This document shows, in pieces, positions 43,198-51,970 of a DNA stretch of 64,000 bases (positions within the stretch are counted from its first letter, which is position 1; each line of letters begins with the position of its first letter). The stretch covers positions 1 to 64,000 of the forward strand of contig CAWHCT010000004.1 in the NCBI GenBank assembly GCA_963827785.1, written 5' to 3'. Under the pieces are notes generated by a model. That model ran no database searches. It saw nothing but the letters and a program-made list of their open reading frames with translations, and was not told where the DNA came from. The position numbers and the translations under genes were made by a program. The DNA comes from Site-B1 sp963827785 (GTDB taxonomy: Bacteria; Bacteroidota; Bacteroidia; Flavobacteriales; Flavobacteriaceae).

Positions 43198-44619
43198 ATG
43201 AAAAAAGGTATTTTCATCATCACATTTTTAGTTTCAACTATAAGTGTAATTTCTCAAGAACTTGAAGAAAACGATAATTTTGTACAACGCTACTTTTATC
43301 GTGACAGTATTGTATCCATTGAAAAGTTTTATGGAGATGATAAAAAATTAGACAGCTTAAAAACTTATTATTCTTCAGGTGAATTAGATGAAGATTTTCA
43401 TTATTCAAAAGGACGTTTTGATGGTCAATCCTTTAAATACAATAAAAAAGGCGAAAAACTAACTACTTGGAAATTTGAAAACAGCAAACTTATTGAAAGA
43501 ATCGATCATAAAATTGAGTTCACTAAAAAAACGGAAGATAAGGTAAAAAAGGCGCATTCTACCTTATTAGTTTTAAATGAAAATCTAAAACAAAACCCAA
43601 ATGATTTTAAATCAACCTTTAAACGAGCAAGTATTAGAAATTATTTAGGTAATAACACTCTGGCATTAAATGATTTTAAAAAAATTGAAAAAAAGGTTTC
43701 AAAAGTTTCTAAAACAAAAAAAGTTCCGGAAAAAATGTTAGGTAGTATTTACGACCATTTAGCAACTATTTATAGTGGGTACGAAATGTTAAACCACACT
43801 ATTCATTATAAACATAAAGCACTAAAGGCATCACCAAAAGAAAGTCGTTTATATTATAATTTAGGAGCCTATTTAGTAAGAATTAAATCGTATAGATTAG
43901 GTATTAATTACCTCAACAAAGCTATTGAAATGGTACCCAACCATTCATTTGCAAATTGGGCGCTATCTATTGCTTATACAGATTTAGAAGACTATGAAAA
44001 AGCGATGACTTGCGTAAACATAGCATTTAAAAATGAAGAGAATTTATATAAAAAAGGTCGAGGGACATCTGAAAGGGATTTGTGGACTACTCGTGGATTC
44101 TTGTATCATAAATTAGGAGAAACTGACAAAGGAATTGCAGATTTAAAAGAAGCTCTAAATATCGATAAGGACAATTCCTTTGCGCACAGAAATCTTGGGT
44201 TGGTGTATTATGAATTAGGAAATTACGATTTAGCTTGTCAGCATTTGCAAAAGGCGAAAGAATTAGGTTATGAAAAAATTCAAGATAGATACGATTTACA
44301 AGACTATTTAAATGATGCTTGTAAAAAAGCAGATGAATTAAAGGATGAGCTTGTAACAAAATCTGAACCTATTAAAACTCATAGCATTGCTAATAAACCT
44401 TATGTATATCCTAATCCAGGAAAGAATATCGTGAAAATTAAGAACTATTTATATAATAAATTCACCTACGAAGTTTATGATTACACGTCAAAATTGATAC
44501 TTAAAAATAATTCTACAGATGGTTCAATAGTCATTAATAATCTGCCTCAAGGGGTATATATCTTAAAAGTTTTTGTTGACAACGGGTCCATAGAAACATT
44601 CCGAATTATTAAAGAATGA
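43198..44619 (+). CDS. Secreted TPR protein with MORN-like start and T9SS sorting domain
   Basis: About 473 residues from the ATG at 43198 (MKKGIFIITFLVSTISVISQ signal peptide). The first part has toxin-antitoxin/MORN-like strand pairs (K-T-Y-Y-S-S-G-E-L-D-E-D-F-H-Y-S-K-G-R-F-D-G-Q-S-F). Five or more TPRs follow (S-R-L-Y-Y-N-L-G-A-Y-L, S-F-A-N-W-A-L-S-I-A-Y, S-F-A-H-R-N-L-G-L-V-Y-Y-E-L-G-N-Y). The end is a T9SS sorting domain (V-Y-P-N-P-G-K-N-I, L-P-Q-G-V-Y-I-L-K-V). It is exported; binding partner unknown. The next gene, an AraC regulator, is 117 bases away. Confidence 0.82.
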   Translation: MKKGIFIITFLVSTISVISQELEENDNFVQRYFYRDSIVSIEKFYGDDKKLDSLKTYYSSGELDEDFHYSKGRFDGQSFKYNKKGEKLTTWKFENSKLIERIDHKIEFTKKTEDKVKKAHSTLLVLNENLKQNPNDFKSTFKRASIRNYLGNNTLALNDFKKIEKKVSKVSKTKKVPEKMLGSIYDHLATIYSGYEMLNHTIHYKHKALKASPKESRLYYNLGAYLVRIKSYRLGINYLNKAIEMVPNHSFANWALSIAYTDLEDYEKAMTCVNIAFKNEENLYKKGRGTSERDLWTTRGFLYHKLGETDKGIADLKEALNIDKDNSFAHRNLGLVYYELGNYDLACQHLQKAKELGYEKIQDRYDLQDYLNDACKKADELKDELVTKSEPIKTHSIANKPYVYPNPGKNIVKIKNYLYNKFTYEVYDYTSKLILKNNSTDGSIVINNLPQGVYILKVFVDNGSIETFRIIKE

Positions 44620-44736
44620 TCTTTGTATAATAGTCTATAACCTATTAATGGCTCAGATGCAATTGACTTAATGTAAGGCATAATTTTTTTTAATTGTAAA
44701 TAAAGTATTACATTGAAAAGGATTAATTAGCATTGA

Positions 44737-45543
44737 ATGAATTTGACCTATTTTGATATAAAAGAAGGTTCTCCTTTAGTTGAGGAATATTTTTCTCTAT
44801 CCATTTCAAAAGAAATGGCCCCGTTTCAATCAACTATTTTACCAATAGCAACATCAATTTTAACTTATATTTATTCAGGGAATCAAAAGGCAATTGTAAA
44901 CAATAAAGAAATGCCTCTTGCTGGATTAATTATGAGTGGCCAATTCTTTAGGTCATATAAATTCATTGTAGCATCTGAAGGGCTTTCATTTGGAATCAGT
45001 TTTCATCCAAGTACATTACATAAACTGTTAAAATTGGATATTTCTAAACTTACAAATAAACATGTTTTGCTCCAGGAAGTCAACCCAATATTGTTTGATA
45101 AATTTAATCCGATATTTATAAAAAATCAAAAGTATCCTGAAACACTAGTTTCAGAATTAAATAACTTGATTCTTAGTTTACCATTGCATGAAAACGATAC
45201 CACAAAATATGTTGATGAAACTATCGATTACATTAGAAAAAAAGATGGAATGCTTTCCGTTGAGGATATCTTAAAAAAAGTGCCCTACAGTCAAAAAACG
45301 TTAGAAAGTCATTTCAAAAAAGTTGTTGGTTTAACTCCTGGGAAGTATACCAGATTATATAGATTTTTGAATTTAATGCGAAAATATGAAAGTCACGAAA
45401 TTGAAATCAATGATTTGATCTATATGTACGATTATTATGATCACTCCCATTTTTCTAAAGATTTTGTTCTTTTCATGAAAGAATCTCCAAAAAGTTATTT
45501 TAAAAAAGATTACCCTCTTCTCAAAAAAGTTTTAACTAAGTAA
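44737..45543 (+). CDS. AraC family transcriptional regulator
   Basis: 268 residues. The N-terminal part (P-F-Q-S-T-I-L-P-I-A-T-S-I-L-T-Y-I-Y-S-G) fits the DUF6597-type sensor domain that precedes HTH in Bacteroidota AraC proteins. The C-terminal HTH_18 pair begins K-V-P-Y-S-Q-K-T-L-E-S-H-F-K-K-V-V-G-L-T-P-G-K-Y and ends with Y-D-H-S-H-F-S-K-D-F-V-L-F-M-K-E-S-P-K-S-Y-F. Ligand and targets are unknown. A terminator follows. Confidence 0.88.
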   Translation: MNLTYFDIKEGSPLVEEYFSLSISKEMAPFQSTILPIATSILTYIYSGNQKAIVNNKEMPLAGLIMSGQFFRSYKFIVASEGLSFGISFHPSTLHKLLKLDISKLTNKHVLLQEVNPILFDKFNPIFIKNQKYPETLVSELNNLILSLPLHENDTTKYVDETIDYIRKKDGMLSVEDILKKVPYSQKTLESHFKKVVGLTPGKYTRLYRFLNLMRKYESHEIEINDLIYMYDYYDHSHFSKDFVLFMKESPKSYFKKDYPLLKKVLTK

Positions 45544-45679
45544 GTATTACGATTTTTTACAATATTTTTCTTCCAATCATATTTAATTTTATAGTGAATA
45601 AATATCTAATTATAGGGATTATTTTGGGTTACATATAGTTTTAAGTTAGTTAGTTATGTGTATTATTTATTCGACAAAT

Positions 45680-45714
45680 AAAAGGAGTTATATGCTTATA
45701 TAGCTCCTTTTTGA
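45680..45714. terminator. Terminator after the AraC regulator
   Basis: AAAAGGAGTTATAT / ATATAGCTCCTTTT stem with one G-T pair, then T-run. The rest of the 236-base gap from 45544 to 45779 shows nothing else. Confidence 0.8.
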
Positions 45715-45779
45715 TTGAACTAGTTTGATAATCATAGTTATTTTCATATTTTGCATTACAGCTAACGCCAAAATAACTA

Positions 45780-47555
45780 ATGGTAAAAATAACACGACTG
45801 TTTGATTTTCCTTATTATCAACTGGAAAAGTATAATTTAGATTCCGCTTTGGTCACTAAATATGACGGGGAGTGGAAAAAGACTTCAACCAGAGAATACT
45901 TGGAAAAGGCAAATGCGCTTAGCAGGGCCTTACTAAAACTTGGTGTTAAAAAAAATGACAAAATAGCTGTCATATCAACAACCAACAGAACAGAATGGAA
46001 TATAGTTGATATTGGTGTATTGCAGATTGGTGCCCAAAATATTCCTATTTATCCTACAATTTCATCAGAGGATTACGAATATGTTTTAAACCATAGTGAA
46101 TCATTGTTTTGTTTTGTTTCAGATGAAGAGGTCTTTAAAAAGATCAAAAAAGTAAGAGAGAAAACAAAATTGAAAGAAGTCTATTCTTTTAACCATATAA
46201 AAGGTTGTAAACATTACTCCGAACTATTCGAACTTGGAAAAGATGAAAGCAATCAGCCCGAAGTAGAAAAGAGAAAGAAAGCAGTAAAACCAGAAGATCT
46301 GGCCACTATAATTTACACATCAGGTACTACTGGAACACCAAAAGGTGTCATGCTTTCACATCACAACATAGTGAGTAATGCTTTGGACAGCATACCAAGA
46401 TTACCAATTATTGAAGGAGGAGACACAAGAATCCTTAGTTTTTTACCAATCTGTCACATTTTTGAACGCGTATTGATATACATATACCAGTATGCCGGTA
46501 CAAGCATCTATTACGCTGAAGGTATTGATAAAATTGGTGACAATGCCCGAGAGATCAAACCAAATTTGATGAGTGTCGTACCGCGATTACTTGAAAAATT
46601 GTTTGATAAAATCTATGCCAAAGGTGCGGATCTATCAGGTATTAAAAAAGCGCTTTTCTATTGGGCAATAAAATTAGGGGAAGAATATGAACCTTATGGA
46701 GCGAATGGATGGTGGTACGAATTAAAATTGAAAATTGCCAGAAAATTAATTTTTTCTAAGTGGAAAGAAGCTCTGGGTGGGGACTTAGGAACTATGGTTT
46801 CTGGAAGTGCGGCTCTTCATCCAAGACTTTCACGTATATTTTGTGCTTCAGGAATGATGGTTATGGAAGGATATGGTCTAACAGAAACCTCTCCTGTTGT
46901 TGCTGTTGGAATGTACGCTAATAATATGTTTAAAATTGGATCAGTAGGAAAACCAATTGAGAATGTCGAAGTCAAAATTGCTGACGATGGAGAAATCCTA
47001 ATCAAGGGACCAAATGTTATGAAAGGTTATTATAAAGATCCAGAAAAAACAGCAAGCGTAATGACAGGCGGTTATTTTCATACGGGAGATAAAGGAGAAA
47101 TTGATGAAGATGGATTCCTGAAAATTACAGGTCGTAAAAAAGAAATGTTTAAAACTTCAGGAGGTAAATATATTGTACCAACCCTTTTGGAAAATGAACT
47201 AAAAGAATCTCATTTTATTGAACAGGCTATGGTAATTGGAGAAGGCCAAAAAATGCCCGCAGTATTAATCCAGTTGAATTTTGAATTTGTGAGGGACTGG
47301 ATAGATAGAAAACATAAAAATATTGGCAAGACCGAAATAGAAATGATCTCCTCAGATGTTGTAAAAGATAGAATTCAAAAAGAAATTGATAAATGCAACA
47401 AGAATTTCGGAAAATGGGAGCAAATCAAAAGATTTGAATTAACTCCGGATATTTGGTCCGTAGATGCTGGTCACTTAACGCCTACCATGAAAATGAAACG
47501 AGATGTAATTAAAGGTATGTACACCGATCTGTATAACAAAATTTATCAAACCTAA
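45780..47555 (+). CDS. fadD: Long-chain fatty acid-CoA ligase
   Basis: 591 residues. AMP-binding (ANL) family: Y-T-S-G-T-T-G-T-P-K-G-V-M-L-S (P-loop), G-Y-G-L-T-E-T-S-P-V (A5), Y-F-H-T-G-D-K-G-E-I-D-E-D-G (A7) and I-T-G-R-K-K-E-M-F-K-T-S-G-G-K (A8 hinge). Length and the L-P-I-C-H-I-F-E-R motif fit eukaryote-like long-chain acyl-CoA synthetases of the FAA1/FadD15 kind. It activates fatty acids that feed the beta-oxidation operon starting 135 bases downstream, though it has a separate transcript start region. Confidence 0.9.
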   Translation: MVKITRLFDFPYYQLEKYNLDSALVTKYDGEWKKTSTREYLEKANALSRALLKLGVKKNDKIAVISTTNRTEWNIVDIGVLQIGAQNIPIYPTISSEDYEYVLNHSESLFCFVSDEEVFKKIKKVREKTKLKEVYSFNHIKGCKHYSELFELGKDESNQPEVEKRKKAVKPEDLATIIYTSGTTGTPKGVMLSHHNIVSNALDSIPRLPIIEGGDTRILSFLPICHIFERVLIYIYQYAGTSIYYAEGIDKIGDNAREIKPNLMSVVPRLLEKLFDKIYAKGADLSGIKKALFYWAIKLGEEYEPYGANGWWYELKLKIARKLIFSKWKEALGGDLGTMVSGSAALHPRLSRIFCASGMMVMEGYGLTETSPVVAVGMYANNMFKIGSVGKPIENVEVKIADDGEILIKGPNVMKGYYKDPEKTASVMTGGYFHTGDKGEIDEDGFLKITGRKKEMFKTSGGKYIVPTLLENELKESHFIEQAMVIGEGQKMPAVLIQLNFEFVRDWIDRKHKNIGKTEIEMISSDVVKDRIQKEIDKCNKNFGKWEQIKRFELTPDIWSVDAGHLTPTMKMKRDVIKGMYTDLYNKIYQT

Positions 47556-47635
47556 TTTTTAATCTCCTCTCAGGAGTTTTTGTCCTTCCTATTCCTAGCA
47601 AAAATTATTAAATCAGTTTATGAATGATTTTTAAT

Positions 47636-47661
47636 AATTTATTATGCATGCATAATAAATT
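47636..47661. promoter_or_regulatory. 26-bp perfect palindrome, candidate MarR operator
   Basis: Half-site AATTTATTATGCA directly followed by its reverse complement, with no loop. It ends four bases before the TATATTTG -7 element of the MarR-led operon, covering the -33 region. Perfect symmetry at this length fits a dimeric winged-helix repressor; binding is inferred. Confidence 0.7.
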
Positions 47662-47665
47662 TTAT

Positions 47666-47673
47666 TATATTTG
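47666..47673 (+). promoter_or_regulatory. -7 element of the beta-oxidation operon
   Basis: TATATTTG, 17 bases before the MarR ATG at 47691. The -33 region is taken up by the palindrome. Confidence 0.6.
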
Positions 47674-47690
47674 AACTTTCCATAAAATTC

Positions 47691-48146
47691 ATGAAAGACA
47701 AAACCATAGACTACATTTTAAGAACGACCTGGTTAGCCGTAACAAAAATGTATAATGAAGAAGCCGCAAAGTTTGAAACAACTATGGCGACAGGTTTTAC
47801 ATTACTCAGTATTGACCCAGATGATGGAACTCCATCAACCTCTCTTGGTCCAATTATGGGCATGGAAGCTACCAGCCTTTCCAGAATATTGAAGACCATG
47901 GAAGAAAGAGGATTAATAGAACGCAAACCAAATCCCGATGACGGAAGAGGTGTTTTGATCCATCTAACAGAATTTGGAAGAGAAAAAAGAGAATACTCAC
48001 GCGAACGCGTTCTGACTTTTAATAATGCTATAAGAAAAAATGTTTCAGAAGAAAAGTTAAATAACTTCTATGAGGTGGCTGAAGTTATTAACGAAATGAT
48101 ATCAAACAAAAAAATATACAATCAAGAAGAAAATATTCAAAAATAA
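47691..48146 (+). CDS. MarR family regulator of the beta-oxidation operon
   Basis: 151 residues. Winged-helix core: recognition helix region M-E-A-T-S-L-S-R-I-L-K-T-M-E-E-R-G-L-I-E-R and wing P-N-P-D-D-G-R-G-V-L-I-H-L-T. It is the first gene of the operon; the FadB-like gene starts one base after its stop. A repressor that senses acyl-CoA or fatty acid and controls its own operon through the palindrome at 47636 is the simple reading, inferred from position. Confidence 0.85.
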   Translation: MKDKTIDYILRTTWLAVTKMYNEEAAKFETTMATGFTLLSIDPDDGTPSTSLGPIMGMEATSLSRILKTMEERGLIERKPNPDDGRGVLIHLTEFGREKREYSRERVLTFNNAIRKNVSEEKLNNFYEVAEVINEMISNKKIYNQEENIQK

Positions 48147-48147
48147 A

Positions 48148-50556
48148 ATGAGCAAACGAAGAATTAAAAAGGTAGCTGTTATAGGTTCCGGTATTATGGG
48201 AAGTGGCATTGCATGTCATTTTGCAAATATCGGGGTTGAAGTATTACTGCTTGACATTGTTCCAAGGGAACTTAACGAGTCTGAAAAATCAAAAGGACTA
48301 ACTCTTGAAGACAAGGCAGTAAGGGATCGGTTGGTGAATGAGTCGTTAAATAATGCTTTAAAATCAAAGCCTTCGCCTATTTATCATCAAAAATTTGCAA
48401 GTAGAATTACTACTGGTAATTTAGAAGATGATATTGCAAAAGTAAAAGATGTAGACTGGATCATTGAAGTTGTTGTTGAGCGTCTTGATATCAAAAAAAT
48501 GGTATTTGAGAATCTTGAAAAACATAGAACTCCAGGGACATTGATAACTTCAAACACATCAGGTATTCCAATAAAATTCATGAGCGAAGGACGCAGTGAA
48601 GATTTTCAGAAACATTTCTGCGGAACGCACTTCTTCAATCCTGCAAGATATTTAAAGTTATTCGAAATAATTCCTGGTCCAAAGACATCAAAAGATGTGC
48701 TGGATTTCCTTAATGGATATGGTGAACAATTCCTTGGTAAAACTTCTGTCATTGCGAAAGACACTCCAGCTTTTATCGGAAACCGAATTGGAATTTTTGG
48801 AATTCAGTCCTTATTCCATCAGGTGAGAGAATTAGGATTAACTATAGAAGAAGTAGACAAATTAACAGGCCCAGTTATTGGTCGTCCAAAATCGGCAACC
48901 TTCAGAACGGTTGATGTTGTAGGGTTAGATACTTTAGTTCATGTAGCAAATGGGATTTATGACAACTGTTCAGACGATGAAGCTCATGAGCTATTCAAAT
49001 TACCAGATTTCATCACTACGATGATGGAGAAGAAATGGTTAGGAAGCAAAACAGGGCAAGGATTCTACAAAAAAGTAAAAGGAGATAAAGGAAAAAGTGA
49101 AATCCTTTCTCTTGATTTAAATACTTTGGAGTATCGTTCAAAAAAGAGAGCATCTTTTGCAACTTTGGAATTAACTAAAACAGTTGACAAAGTTGTTGAT
49201 CGATTTAAGATCTTGGCTTCCGGTAAAGACAAAGCAGGAGAATTTTATAGAAAGAATTTTGCTGCCATGTTTGAATACGTTTCAAACAGAATTCCAGAGA
49301 TCACAGATGAATTATACAAGATTGATGACGCCATGAAAGCAGGTTTTGGCTGGGAACATGGTCCATTCCAAATTTGGGATGCAATTGGTGTGGAAAAAGG
49401 AATCTCGATTATGAAAGCTGAAGGTAAAAAACCTGCAACTTGGGTTACCGACATGTTAGCATCAGGAAGTAAATCGTTTTATACAATTGATAATGGTGCA
49501 ACTTACTTTTATGATATTCCAACAAAAAAACAAACAAAAAAACCTGGTCAGGACGCATTCATTATTCTGGACAACATTAGAAAATCGAATGAAGTTTGGA
49601 AAAATTCAGGTGTTGTTATAGAAGATCTAGGTGATGGTATATTAAATTGCGAATTCCAATCTAAAATGAATACTATTGGCGGCGATGTTTTAGCCGGACT
49701 GAATAAAGCAGTTGATTTAGCCGAAAAAGATTTTGATGGATTGGTTATTGGTAACCAAGGAGCAAACTTCTCAGTTGGAGCAAATATTGGTATGATATTC
49801 ATGATGGCAGTAGAGCAGGAATATGATGAATTGAATATGGCAATAAAATATTTCCAGGACACAATGATGCGAATGCGCTACTCCTCTATTCCGACAATTG
49901 CGGCTCCTCATGGAATGTCTCTTGGTGGTGGATGTGAATTATCTATGCATGCAGATAAAGTTGTTGCTGCAGCAGAGACGTATATTGGATTAGTAGAGTT
50001 CGGAGTTGGTGTGATTCCAGGTGGAGGTGGCTCAAAGGAAATGGCTTTAAGAGCATCAGATACCTTCAAAAAAGGTGATGTAGAATTAAATACTTTACAA
50101 GAATATTTCCTGACTATTGGTATGGCAAAAGTAGCGACATCTGCTTATGAAGCTTTTGATATGGGAGTTTTACAAAAGGGAAAAGATATTGTTGTAGTTA
50201 ACAAAGACAGACAAATTGCGGCGGCAAAAGCACATGCAAGATTAATGGCTGATGCAGGTTATTCACAACCTGTAAAACGTAAAGATGTTAAGGTATTAGG
50301 TAAGCAAGCTTTAGGAATGTTCTTGGTAGGAACAGATTCTATGGAAGCCAGCAAATACATTAGTGAACACGACCATAAAATAGCTAATAAATTAGCTTAC
50401 GTAATGGCTGGAGGAGATTTATCTGAACCAACTTTAGTAAGCGAGCAATATTTATTAGACTTGGAGCGTGAAGCATTTTTAAGTTTATGTACAGAACGTA
50501 AAACCTTAGAACGTATTCAACACATGTTAAAAACGGGAAAACCATTGCGCAACTAG
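48148..50556 (+). CDS. 3-hydroxyacyl-CoA dehydrogenase / enoyl-CoA hydratase multifunctional enzyme
   Basis: 802 residues. NAD-binding G-S-G-I-M-G-S-G-I-A-C-H-F at the start, then the dehydrogenase catalytic part with H-F-F-N-P-A-R-Y, a C-terminal dehydrogenase domain, and finally a crotonase domain at about 490-700 (S-V-G-A-N-I-G, A-A-P-H-G-M-S-L-G-G-G-C-E-L, G-V-I-P-G-G-G-G-S-K). This order (dehydrogenase first, hydratase last) is reversed from E. coli FadB/FadJ but common in Bacteroidota. It performs steps two and three of beta-oxidation. Confidence 0.93.
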   Translation: MSKRRIKKVAVIGSGIMGSGIACHFANIGVEVLLLDIVPRELNESEKSKGLTLEDKAVRDRLVNESLNNALKSKPSPIYHQKFASRITTGNLEDDIAKVKDVDWIIEVVVERLDIKKMVFENLEKHRTPGTLITSNTSGIPIKFMSEGRSEDFQKHFCGTHFFNPARYLKLFEIIPGPKTSKDVLDFLNGYGEQFLGKTSVIAKDTPAFIGNRIGIFGIQSLFHQVRELGLTIEEVDKLTGPVIGRPKSATFRTVDVVGLDTLVHVANGIYDNCSDDEAHELFKLPDFITTMMEKKWLGSKTGQGFYKKVKGDKGKSEILSLDLNTLEYRSKKRASFATLELTKTVDKVVDRFKILASGKDKAGEFYRKNFAAMFEYVSNRIPEITDELYKIDDAMKAGFGWEHGPFQIWDAIGVEKGISIMKAEGKKPATWVTDMLASGSKSFYTIDNGATYFYDIPTKKQTKKPGQDAFIILDNIRKSNEVWKNSGVVIEDLGDGILNCEFQSKMNTIGGDVLAGLNKAVDLAEKDFDGLVIGNQGANFSVGANIGMIFMMAVEQEYDELNMAIKYFQDTMMRMRYSSIPTIAAPHGMSLGGGCELSMHADKVVAAAETYIGLVEFGVGVIPGGGGSKEMALRASDTFKKGDVELNTLQEYFLTIGMAKVATSAYEAFDMGVLQKGKDIVVVNKDRQIAAAKAHARLMADAGYSQPVKRKDVKVLGKQALGMFLVGTDSMEASKYISEHDHKIANKLAYVMAGGDLSEPTLVSEQYLLDLEREAFLSLCTERKTLERIQHMLKTGKPLRN

Positions 50557-50643
50557 TTGCGTTGCTTTAGGCCTTATGCTAAATGCACTAGGCTAAATTA
50601 AATTGAAACTAAAAATAAAAGCTTAAAGCTCAATGCTTAAAGC
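50548..50643. repeat. Short palindrome and direct repeats in the FadB-FadA spacer
   Basis: A 14-bp perfect palindrome CGCAACTAGTTGCG (50548-50561) contains the FadB-like stop codon. A direct repeat GCTTAAAGC occurs at 50621-50629 and 50635-50643. Role unknown; possible processing or decay signals. Confidence 0.5.
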
Positions 50644-50659
50644 CAAAAGCATACTAAAA

Positions 50660-51850
50660 ATGAAACAAGCATATATAGTACAAGCATACAGAACCGCTGT
50701 TGGTAAGGCACCAAAAGGTGTATTCCGCTTTAAAAGAACGGATGAATTAGCTGCTGAGACCATTCAGCATATGATGAAGGAACTACCGCAATTGGATAAA
50801 ACTCGTATTGACGATGTTATAGTAGGTAATGCCATGCCGGAAGGTTCTCAAGGATTGAATATGGCACGATTAATCTCGTTAATGGGATTAGATATTGTTG
50901 ATGTTCCGGGTGTAACCGTTAACCGTTTTTGTTCTTCAGGAGTCGAAACAATTGCTATTGCAGCAGCAAAAATTCAAGCTGGAATGGCAGAATGTATTAT
51001 CGCTGGAGGCGCTGAAAGTATGAGTGCGGTTCCAATGACAGGATTTAAACCGGAATTGAACTACGATGTCATAAATTCTGGACATGAAGATTATTATTGG
51101 GGAATGGGAAATACGGCTGAAGCAGTTGCCAACCAATTCAAAGTATCTCGTGAAGACCAAGATGAGTTTGCATACAATTCTCATATGAAAGCCTTAAAAG
51201 CGCTGGCAGAAAATCGTTTTCAGGATCAGATTGTTCCTATTAAGGTTGATCAAACTTTTGTAGATCCAAACGGAAAGAAAGCAACAAAATCGTATACAGT
51301 TACTAAAGATGAAGGCCCTCGAGCTGGAACAAGTCTTGAAGCTTTAGCAAAATTGCGTCCTGTTTTCGCAGCCAATGGAAGCGTAACCGCTGGGAATTCG
51401 TCACAAATGAGTGACGGTGCGGCTTTTGTATTGGTAATGAGTGAGGATATGGTTAAAGAATTGAATCTGGAGCCAATAGCTCGTTTGGTTAATTATGCCG
51501 CTGCTGGCGTTGAACCTCGTATAATGGGGATAGGACCTGTAAAAGCAATTCCAAAGGCCCTTAAACTTGCAGGCTTAAAACAAGAAGATTTGGAATTAAT
51601 CGAATTAAACGAAGCCTTCGCATCTCAATCAATAGCTGTTATCAGAGAACTAAAATTAAATCCGGATATAGTTAACGTAAATGGAGGCGCCATTGCTCTT
51701 GGTCATCCACTTGGATGTACTGGAGCAAAATTATCTGTTCAGTTATTTGATGAAATGCGCAAACGCAATATGAAAGGTAAGTATGGAGCTGTAACCATGT
51801 GCGTAGGAACAGGTCAAGGAGCTTGTGGAATATTTGAATTTCTAAATTAG
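50660..51850 (+). CDS. fadA: Acetyl-CoA acyltransferase (thiolase)
   Basis: About 396 residues from the ATG at 50660 (MKQAYIVQAYRTAVGKAPKG); an in-frame ATG at 50633 lies in the repeat-rich spacer and is less likely. Thiolase residues: nucleophile Cys in N-R-F-C-S-S-G-V-E-T, H in G-G-A-I-A-L-G-H-P-L-G-C-T-G, and the C-terminal Cys in M-C-V-G-T-G-Q-G-A-C-G. It cleaves 3-ketoacyl-CoA in step four. Confidence 0.94.
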   Translation: MKQAYIVQAYRTAVGKAPKGVFRFKRTDELAAETIQHMMKELPQLDKTRIDDVIVGNAMPEGSQGLNMARLISLMGLDIVDVPGVTVNRFCSSGVETIAIAAAKIQAGMAECIIAGGAESMSAVPMTGFKPELNYDVINSGHEDYYWGMGNTAEAVANQFKVSREDQDEFAYNSHMKALKALAENRFQDQIVPIKVDQTFVDPNGKKATKSYTVTKDEGPRAGTSLEALAKLRPVFAANGSVTAGNSSQMSDGAAFVLVMSEDMVKELNLEPIARLVNYAAAGVEPRIMGIGPVKAIPKALKLAGLKQEDLELIELNEAFASQSIAVIRELKLNPDIVNVNGGAIALGHPLGCTGAKLSVQLFDEMRKRNMKGKYGAVTMCVGTGQGACGIFEFLN

Positions 51851-51862
51851 TAATGAGATATA

Positions 51863-51938
51863 AGTATTGAGAATTGAGAATTCTCATATAATTAAAAAAC
51901 TAAAACATTTAAAACCAAGTAGTTTGAGTCTCAATACT
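51863..51938. repeat. Inverted repeat and palindrome in the FadA-acyl-CoA dehydrogenase spacer
   Basis: AGTATTGAGA (51863-51872) and its complement TCTCAATACT (51929-51938) frame the spacer, with a 12-bp palindrome TGAGAATTCTCA (51875-51886) inside. This could fold in the mRNA between two operon genes. Confidence 0.55.
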
Positions 51939-51970
51939 CCCTACTAAATACTAAAATCTATATAAAAGCA

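Noticed and set aside
47555..47636. fadD and the MarR-led operon as one transcript
   Set aside because: The palindrome and -7 element give the operon its own promoter, and the 135-base gap makes simple co-transcription unnecessary, although read-through cannot be excluded.
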